A DNA stretch of 10,082 nt, taken from the NCBI GenBank assembly GCA_913046825.1, contig CAJWTF010000140.1, positions 1 through 10,082 of the forward strand, in the 5' to 3' direction. Numbering within the stretch: position 1 is the stretch's first letter; every line of letters starts with the position of its first letter. Both the position numbers and the translations under genes were made by a program. The stretch comes from an uncultured Rickettsiales bacterium (GTDB lineage Bacteria > Pseudomonadota > Alphaproteobacteria > UBA8366). Below, piece after piece: positions 6,247 through 10,082 of this stretch. The notes beneath the pieces are model-generated. The model was given only the letters and a program-made list of their open reading frames with translations. It made no database searches and was not told the DNA's origin.

Positions 6247-7401
6247 TCAAAGGGAAATTTGTCTACCGTTCCAACGCCACTGCAATAACAACGCAAGAAC
6301 CGAACTCGCCGCAGCCAATGCCATCATGGCAAAGAAGGTTTTTTCGGGACCGAATGCGCCATACAATCGTCCGGTAATCGGCATCATCAAAGCCATTGCG
6401 GCCCCCATCGCCAATGCCGAATACAATGTCTGAGCAGTGGCCAGCAATTCCGTTGGCGCAATCCGGCTGATAAAGGTCATGCCGCCTAAATGCGCTGCAC
6501 CAAACGTGAAGGCGTGCAGTGCCTGCGCCAAGGTCAGCACCCAAATTTCAGTCGAGGTGCCGGTCAGGTACCATCGCAATACCGCGGCAACCGCGCCGGC
6601 AAAGATCAATAAGGGCGGCCCAAACCGCTTTAAAAGCGCAGCCCCTTTCCAAAAGACAATAATTTCCGATGCGGCGCCAAAGGCCCACAAGAAGCTAATC
6701 GCCGAATCTGAGATACCTATCCCGCGCCAATACAAACTGCCGAACGCATAGACCGCCGAATGGCTGGTCATCGATAGTGCCACGGTCAACACAAACAGCA
6801 TGAAGATAGGCCGTGTCGCCAGGCGCAGACCATCGGTTAGCCTAGGCGCGACACCTTCCGACCTCGTGTCCGGAAGCATATAAAACCCTATAACGGCAAA
6901 GGCGCAGGAACCGACGATCGCCCATAAGATCAAATCCTCAGCCCGTCCCTCCAATATGACACCGCCGAGCGAACTGCCAATGATAAAACTGATCGTGCCC
7001 CACAGACGCACCTTCCCGTAATCTGCCTCTTCGCGACGCACATGGGTCATCGTGATACTGTCGCTTAATGGAATAAGAGGACTGCGGCAGACCGCCGTCA
7101 ACGCGGCGACCAGGAAGAAATGCCAATACATGGTTGCTAGGCCGAAGAGTGCGTAACCACTGGTCATCCCGATCGCGAACAATATCAATATTCGGCGGCG
7201 ATGCCCTGTCCGATCGGAGAAATGCGCTACGGCAAGGCTGGCCACGACGATGAATAGCCGTTCAAACGCCAAGAGATCACCGATTTGGACTTCACTCAAT
7301 CCTCGGCTGGACAACCAGACTGGCCACCATGGCATCGATAACCCACCGTAGAAAAAATAGGTCCAATAGGAAAACGAAAGCCTGAACGGAACCGATATCA
7401 T
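6247..7401 (-). CDS. MFS transporter, HcaT / phenylpropionate-symporter-like
   Basis: A 384-residue integral membrane protein with about twelve hydrophobic spans belongs to the major facilitator superfamily. The loop after the second span carries the typical acidic/basic signature (AHFSDRTGHRRRILIL), and the central loop follows TM6 (PDTRSEGVAPRLTDG). The N-terminal FYGGLSMPWWPVWLSSRGLSEVQIGDLLA is typical of the MFS_1-like branch that contains HcaT (3-phenylpropionate) and nucleoside symporters. A carboxylic acid substrate would suit the downstream BadH/BadI-like enzymes, but this is inference. The start chosen is ATG 7401, which overlaps the Sel1 stop as ATGA, a sign of translational coupling. 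ATG 7422 would add seven residues but has no ribosome site. Confidence 0.85.
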   Translation of the reverse strand: MISVPFRLSFSYWTYFFYGGLSMPWWPVWLSSRGLSEVQIGDLLAFERLFIVVASLAVAHFSDRTGHRRRILILFAIGMTSGYALFGLATMYWHFFLVAALTAVCRSPLIPLSDSITMTHVRREEADYGKVRLWGTISFIIGSSLGGVILEGRAEDLILWAIVGSCAFAVIGFYMLPDTRSEGVAPRLTDGLRLATRPIFMLFVLTVALSMTSHSAVYAFGSLYWRGIGISDSAISFLWAFGAASEIIVFWKGAALLKRFGPPLLIFAGAVAAVLRWYLTGTSTEIWVLTLAQALHAFTFGAAHLGGMTFISRIAPTELLATAQTLYSALAMGAAMALMMPITGRLYGAFGPEKTFFAMMALAAASSVLALLLQWRWNGRQISL

Positions 7402-7880
7402 TGCGGATGAATAACCCGCCATTCGGCGGTCAGTCGAGCCACCTCTGCGCGATCGGCTATGGTCAACTTGGGCTCAACTTGGCGCAACCGTTCGGCCGCC
7501 CAGTCGTAATCCTTATTCGCCGCACGCCCATGCCAAAATGTCGCTTTGGCCCAATCGATGGAGACGCCGACACCCCTCGCGTAGAAATCACCAAGGTTCA
7601 TTTGTGAGGTGGGGTCGTTTTGCTCAGCCGCTTGCCGGTACAACGATGCAGCCTTCCTGGGAGAGTAGGCAATGCCGGGCGGAGCAGAGATATAAAGTCC
7701 AGCCAAGGCGGTCTGCGCATCGATCTCTCCCGCCTTCGCGAGATGCTCCCAAACTGCAGCTGCTTCGGCATACCGCCCGCCATCATAGGCGCGTAATCCG
7801 TCCATCAATGTTTCTCCAAACGTCGGAGATGCGACACACAGCAACACCAGGATATGCAATGATTTATGCAGAACGACCAT
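7398..7880 (-). CDS. Secreted Sel1/TPR-repeat protein
   Basis: The 160-residue product begins with a probable Sec signal peptide (MVVLHKSLHILVLLCVASPTFG, cleavage before ET). It continues with a TPR-like helix pair (DGLRAYDGGRYAEAAAVWEHLAKAG) and two Sel1-type units, the clearest being KAASLYRQAAEQNDPTSQMNLGDFYARGVGV followed by WAKATFWHGRAA. Sel1 repeats form alpha-solenoids that bind other proteins, and a periplasmic location is expected. The start is set at ATG 7880, preceded directly by AAGG. An upstream GTG (7913) lies inside a terminator hairpin and would bury the signal peptide. The gene ends overlapping the MFS start by four nucleotides. Confidence 0.8.
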   Translation of the reverse strand: MVVLHKSLHILVLLCVASPTFGETLMDGLRAYDGGRYAEAAAVWEHLAKAGEIDAQTALAGLYISAPPGIAYSPRKAASLYRQAAEQNDPTSQMNLGDFYARGVGVSIDWAKATFWHGRAANKDYDWAAERLRQVEPKLTIADRAEVARLTAEWRVIHPQ

Positions 7881-7895
7881 CCTTGCATATGACAG

Positions 7896-7927
7896 AAAAA
7901 GGGCGGCCACCACAAGGATACCCGCCC
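7896..7927 (-). terminator. Rho-independent terminator (second of two)
   Basis: On the minus strand GGGCGG (7927-7922) pairs with CCGCCC (7906-7901) around a 15-nt loop and is followed at once by five T residues (7900-7896). It lies downstream of the cytochrome P460-like pseudogene and upstream of the Sel1 gene. Confidence 0.65.
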
Positions 7928-7932
7928 AGTTT

Positions 7933-7956
7933 AAAAGTAACCGTCCCGAGGGTTAC
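7933..7956 (-). terminator. Rho-independent terminator (first of two)
   Basis: On the minus strand GTAACC (7956-7951) and GGTTAC (7942-7937) form a perfect 6-bp stem with an 8-nt loop, followed by TTTT. The stem overlaps the stop codon of the last reading frame of the haem-protein pseudogene, so this is the old gene's own terminator. Confidence 0.7.
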
Positions 7957-8708
7957 GTTACGCGGAATTCTTCTGGCAACAGCATGACCGCATCCTGATC
8001 CGGTGCCACAGCGTTGTGGCACTCGCAAGAGAAGCTCATGGTCGCTGAATTCTTGCCGCTGGTGGCCCCGAAGACCTGACTGTCCAGCTTGATCATTTAA
8101 AATTTCCAATCGAGGCAAGTATTATTGGAACCGGCAGGCATCTTCTGCAACAGGCATAGCGGTCACACCACCATTTTGCCGTCACCGGAGACCGTAAAGC
8201 TGTCTTTCGCCGACAAAGCGCCCGGCTTGAGCGTCCGACATTCTCATGCGCACCGTAATTCTTAGCGTAACTGTTGCCAAGGTTTTGAACGAAGCGATTA
8301 CAATGTGTCGCCGATTGATAAGCGACTTTGCTGTTTCTAACGAAATTGGTGTAATTTTTCGCAATCGGATTCTTCAATTTGCCGTATGCGGTCGTCATTT
8401 CCTTCAACAAGCAATTTAGGCCAAAACAGCCTCTGCTGCAGTCAATTCGACCACCGGAGCTCAGCCACAGGGACTGCACGGGTTACAGCCCTTCTTTTAG
8501 GCGCCACAACCTTTTTGGCCTCGCATGGATTATAGCCCTTTTTGCCCACAAACGAATTGCAACCGCGCTTTGGTGCGCATGGCTTACAAGCCGCATGGAC
8601 CTTTGCTGCAAGCCCTGCTCCGGCAATGTCGAGACCAACCGCAGATACCGCCGGCAAGACAGTCGAGGCGAGCATTTTGCCCTTAAACGGACGCATTAAA
8701 CCCTTCAT
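7953..8708 (-). pseudogene. Decayed cytochrome P460-like, Cys-rich c-type haem protein
   Basis: Three reading frames join into one protein of about 250 codons. The first piece (from ATG 8708) has a hydrophobic leader and a Cys-rich segment (CKPCAPKRGCNSFVGKKG, then YNPC), as seen in proteins with CNPC repeats ahead of a P460-type domain. A second frame gives PVVELTAAEAVLAY (8457-8416). The third gives NCLLKEMTTAYGKL, then YQSATHCNRFVQNLGNSYAK and ENVG. From about 8230 the frame returns to LKPGALSAKDSFTVSGDGKM. It is then broken by TGA (8165-8163) and TAA (8099-8097), and ends in VFGATSGKNSATM...CHNAVAPDQDA...LLPEEFRVT. The haem motif expected as CxxCH reads SCECH, with the first Cys changed to Ser. 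Family recognition is from memory of intact homologues. The order of the fragments is seen directly. Confidence 0.8.
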
Positions 8709-8810
8709 AAAACTCGTTTACGAGCCGTTTATGCAGCGCTTCAACCCTAGAATGAGTAGAATTAGCTTATACGGATGAACCGTGAAACGCGTCTCACTGC
8801 GGATAACGCA

Positions 8811-8824
8811 TTGATAAATATCAT
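8811..8824. promoter_or_regulatory. FNR/ANR/FixK-type binding site
   Basis: TTGAT-AAAT-ATCAT matches nine of the ten fixed bases of the FNR/FixK consensus TTGAT-N4-ATCAA. It lies in the divergent region between the cytochrome c gene and the haem-protein pseudogene. A CATAGT hexamer at 8851-8856 could be the -10 element of the cytochrome promoter. This would put the box near -45, close to the usual activating position. Confidence 0.6.
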
Positions 8825-8882
8825 ATAGGCGAAATGTCACCTCGCACGCGCATAGTTGAGAGACGTTGATTAGAACATTCGA

Positions 8883-9335
8883 ATGCGCAAAGGCACTTTC
8901 ATACGAACGCCCAACGACAAACGATGTTTAATAGTGATCGAAAGGATAGAGACCATAATAAAGCTTCATAAGATTCTATTTTCTGTGGCCACGGCGGTCC
9001 TCATTTCGACCGGGCCCGCATTCGCTGATGGCGATGCGAAAATAGGAAAGAAAGTTTTTAATAAATGTCGGGCCTGCCATGCCCTAAAAGTCGGGACGAA
9101 AAAGGTCGGTCCATCGCGTCACGGGATCGTAGGACGAAAAGTCGGGTCGGAAAGCTACTTCAAGTACTCGAAAGCGATGAAAGCCTCCGGTATTGAATGG
9201 ACTGCTGAAAACCTAGACAAGTATCTCAAAGCGCCTAAAAAGTTTATTTCCAAAGACAAACTGCCCTTCGGTGGCCTCAAAAAGGCCAAGGGTTTCGCAA
9301 ATATCATCGCCTATTTAAAATTTGTCTCTAACTAG
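8883..9335 (+). CDS. Class I c-type cytochrome (cytochrome c2-like) lacking the Met ligand
   Basis: The frame encodes a periplasmic monohaem cytochrome c. A Sec signal (KLHKILFSVATAVLISTGPAFA, cleavage before DGD) precedes a domain with CRACH at residues 62-66 and the typical GPSRHGIVGRKVGS and ANIIAYLKFVSN elements. Such proteins shuttle electrons between membrane complexes and periplasmic enzymes. Where family members have a KMxF-type loop with the methionine axial ligand, this protein has DKLPFGGLKK, so Leu127 (CTG at 9261) replaces Met. The only ATG (8883) adds an odd 25-residue tail before the signal and has no ribosome site. An AAAGGA at 8941-8946 instead faces ATA at 8955. The gene is Lys-rich and more AT-rich than its neighbours. 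It may be functional with a five-coordinate haem, or in early decay. Confidence 0.8.
   Translation: MRKGTFIRTPNDKRCLIVIERIETIIKLHKILFSVATAVLISTGPAFADGDAKIGKKVFNKCRACHALKVGTKKVGPSRHGIVGRKVGSESYFKYSKAMKASGIEWTAENLDKYLKAPKKFISKDKLPFGGLKKAKGFANIIAYLKFVSN
8941..8946 (+). promoter_or_regulatory. Shine-Dalgarno aimed at a non-ATG start
   Basis: AAAGGA ends 8 nt before ATA at 8955, followed by a second ATA at 8958 and then the signal peptide KLHKILF. This is the normal geometry for a start codon just ahead of a signal sequence, so the original start was probably ATG at 8955 and is now ATA. Confidence 0.5.
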
Positions 9336-9404
9336 CCCTATTGCGAGAACCGGGCATTCCGGCAGAATGATAGCGAAGGTTCAAATTATTGGAGATAACC
9401 GATC

Positions 9405-10004
9405 ATGGCACGCGTGCGCGACTTGAGCATTGAGGAAGTACCGGTGGATTGTCAGCCGATCTACAAGCGGTTTTCCGAAGAATACGGACCATTTTTAAAT
9501 CAGGTGAAGGTCTTTGCCCATCGTCCGCCCGCTTTGAAACATATCATGGGCCTTCTATTGGATTTGGCCGACGAGGCCTTGTTGCCAAAGCGCTATCTAG
9601 AAATCGCCCTCGTCGTCGTCTCCAAAATAAATGAATGCACCTATTGCGTTGCGCATCACGCGCCGCGCCTGACGGAACAAGGACTGGCACCGGAGACGGT
9701 CGCCAATATTCTCGAAGACGACTGCCCAGGGCTCAACGAGGTCGACCGTCTAGTGCGAGATTATGCGGTTCAGGTAACTGAAAAGCCGCAATACATGCGG
9801 GATGCTATCTTCGAGCAATTAAAGGCACATTTCTCGGAAGAACAGATTGTCGAGTTAACACTACGCACGTCGTTGTGTGGCTTCTTCAACCGCTTCAATG
9901 ACGCGCTCCAAATTGGTATGGAAGACGGCGTTATCGAAGATATGTTGAGCCACGGCATCGATCGGGGTTCGCTCCCGACCGAACACGCGGACGCCGCGGA
10001 GTAA
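9405..10004 (+). CDS. Carboxymuconolactone decarboxylase / AhpD-like family protein
   Basis: The 199-residue all-helical protein carries the AhpD relay: Glu66 in YLEIALVVV, Cys78 and Cys81 in CTYC, and His85. The spacing (12, 3 and 4 residues) is the same as Glu118, Cys130, Cys133 and His137 of mycobacterial AhpD. Members reduce peroxides through the Cys pair or act as CMD-type decarboxylases. The complete Cys-Cys-His set favours a thiol redox or peroxidase role. The ATG is preceded by GGAG at about 11 nt. It follows the cytochrome c gene by 69 nt with no T-tailed terminator between, so they may share a transcript. Its stop codon lies inside a hairpin shared with the converging gene. Confidence 0.9.
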   Translation: MARVRDLSIEEVPVDCQPIYKRFSEEYGPFLNQVKVFAHRPPALKHIMGLLLDLADEALLPKRYLEIALVVVSKINECTYCVAHHAPRLTEQGLAPETVANILEDDCPGLNEVDRLVRDYAVQVTEKPQYMRDAIFEQLKAHFSEEQIVELTLRTSLCGFFNRFNDALQIGMEDGVIEDMLSHGIDRGSLPTEHADAAE

Positions 10005-10017
10005 AACCTACTCCGCG
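9995..10017. terminator. Hairpin at convergent gene ends, possible bidirectional terminator
   Basis: CGCGGAGTA and TACTCCGCG form a perfect 9-bp stem around a 5-nt loop (AAACC). The TAA of the plus gene and the TAG of the minus gene both fall in this hairpin. There is no strong T-run on either side, so it may act as an mRNA end barrier rather than a full intrinsic terminator. Confidence 0.5.
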
Positions 10018-10082
10018 ATCTCCGCGAGGCCTTGGTTCAAGATTACAAGATTATCCCGCGTGGGGATGCTGCCGCGAAACGC
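10008..10082 (-). CDS. C-terminal end of an unidentified protein (partial)
   Basis: On the minus strand a frame enters from the right edge and gives 24 residues (AFRGSIPTRDNLVILNQGLA, then EIAE) before TAG at 10010-10008. The composition is protein-like. It stops 3 nt from the AhpD-like gene's end, and both proteins end in Ala-Glu because the two ends share the same inverted repeat. The piece is too short to name the family. Confidence 0.6.
   Translation of the reverse strand, partial: AFRGSIPTRDNLVILNQGLAEIAE

Noticed and set aside
7953..8096. A 47-aa Cys-containing peptide with its own terminator, as a small protein or RiPP precursor
   Set aside because: The sequence is the C-terminal part of the P460-like pseudogene in phase with its upstream fragment across a TAA. 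The ATG is an internal Met codon.
8093..8479. A 128-codon minus-strand ORF as an independent gene
   Set aside because: Only its middle (NCLLKEM... to ENVG) is protein-like. It is one frame of the broken haem-protein gene, and its ends are out-of-frame noise.
8442..8708. Cys-rich CKPC/YNPC segment as a metal-binding peptide or RiPP core
   Set aside because: The CNPC-like segment is a known N-terminal feature of P460-type proteins, and it continues through a frameshift into that domain. No RiPP enzymes are nearby.
8710..8722. CTCG...CGAG palindrome upstream of the pseudogene as an operator
   Set aside because: The stem is very short with a tiny loop and is expected by chance at this length.
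9340..9380. Hairpin after the cytochrome c gene as a terminator
   Set aside because: CCGG-GCATT-CCGG is only 4 bp and has no T-run, so readthrough to the AhpD-like gene is more likely.

Overview
The window looks like the chromosome of an alphaproteobacterium, probably a free-living, metabolically versatile member of the Rhodospirillales or a relative. GC content is moderate. The genes are mostly catabolic: BadH-like and BadI-like alicyclic acyl-CoA enzymes, a ThDP enzyme and an iron alcohol dehydrogenase, alongside c-type haem proteins, a two-domain SH3/NlpC-P60 hydrolase and an AhpD-fold protein. The taxon is inferred from gene families recalled from memory, not from any search.

Left part (1-2532), minus strand: a ThDP-dependent acetolactate-synthase-like enzyme is followed 16 nt later by an iron-containing alcohol dehydrogenase that runs off the left edge. 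Together they form a two-gene operon. From 2466 to 3330 the DNA is gene-poor. It holds a possible tiny membrane protein, an unrecognised 101-codon ORF, and an in-phase continuation of that ORF beyond a TGA. A plus-strand NlpC/P60 hydrolase follows (3331-4182) and abuts the next minus-strand gene with no spacer.

Centre (4183-7880), minus strand: in transcription order this is a secreted Sel1-repeat protein, an MFS transporter (ATGA overlap), a BadH-like 2-hydroxyacyl-CoA dehydrogenase, a BadI-like 2-ketocyclohexanecarboxyl-CoA hydrolase and a RidA-fold protein. The last three are tightly packed. They look like a module that oxidises a ring 2-hydroxyacyl-CoA to the 2-keto form and opens the ring by hydrolysis towards pimelyl-CoA. 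The MFS protein is a possible importer of the carboxylic acid.

Right part (7896-10082): the most notable locus is the region 7953-8708 on the minus strand. Read naively it gives several unrelated small ORFs. Read across three frameshifts and two in-frame stops it reconstructs one approximately 250-codon, Cys-rich, cytochrome-P460-like haem protein, with two hairpin-plus-T-run terminators still downstream. This is a decayed gene. A divergent class I cytochrome c lies next to it. It has an intact CxxCH, but Leu replaces the expected Met axial ligand, and a good Shine-Dalgarno faces ATA instead of ATG. A near-perfect FNR/FixK-type box (8811-8824) sits between the two haem-protein genes. A complete AhpD/CMD-family protein follows. 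It converges on the last 24 codons of an unidentified minus-strand gene, and a 9-bp hairpin contains both stop codons.

No tRNA, rRNA, CRISPR array, insertion sequence or phage gene was seen.
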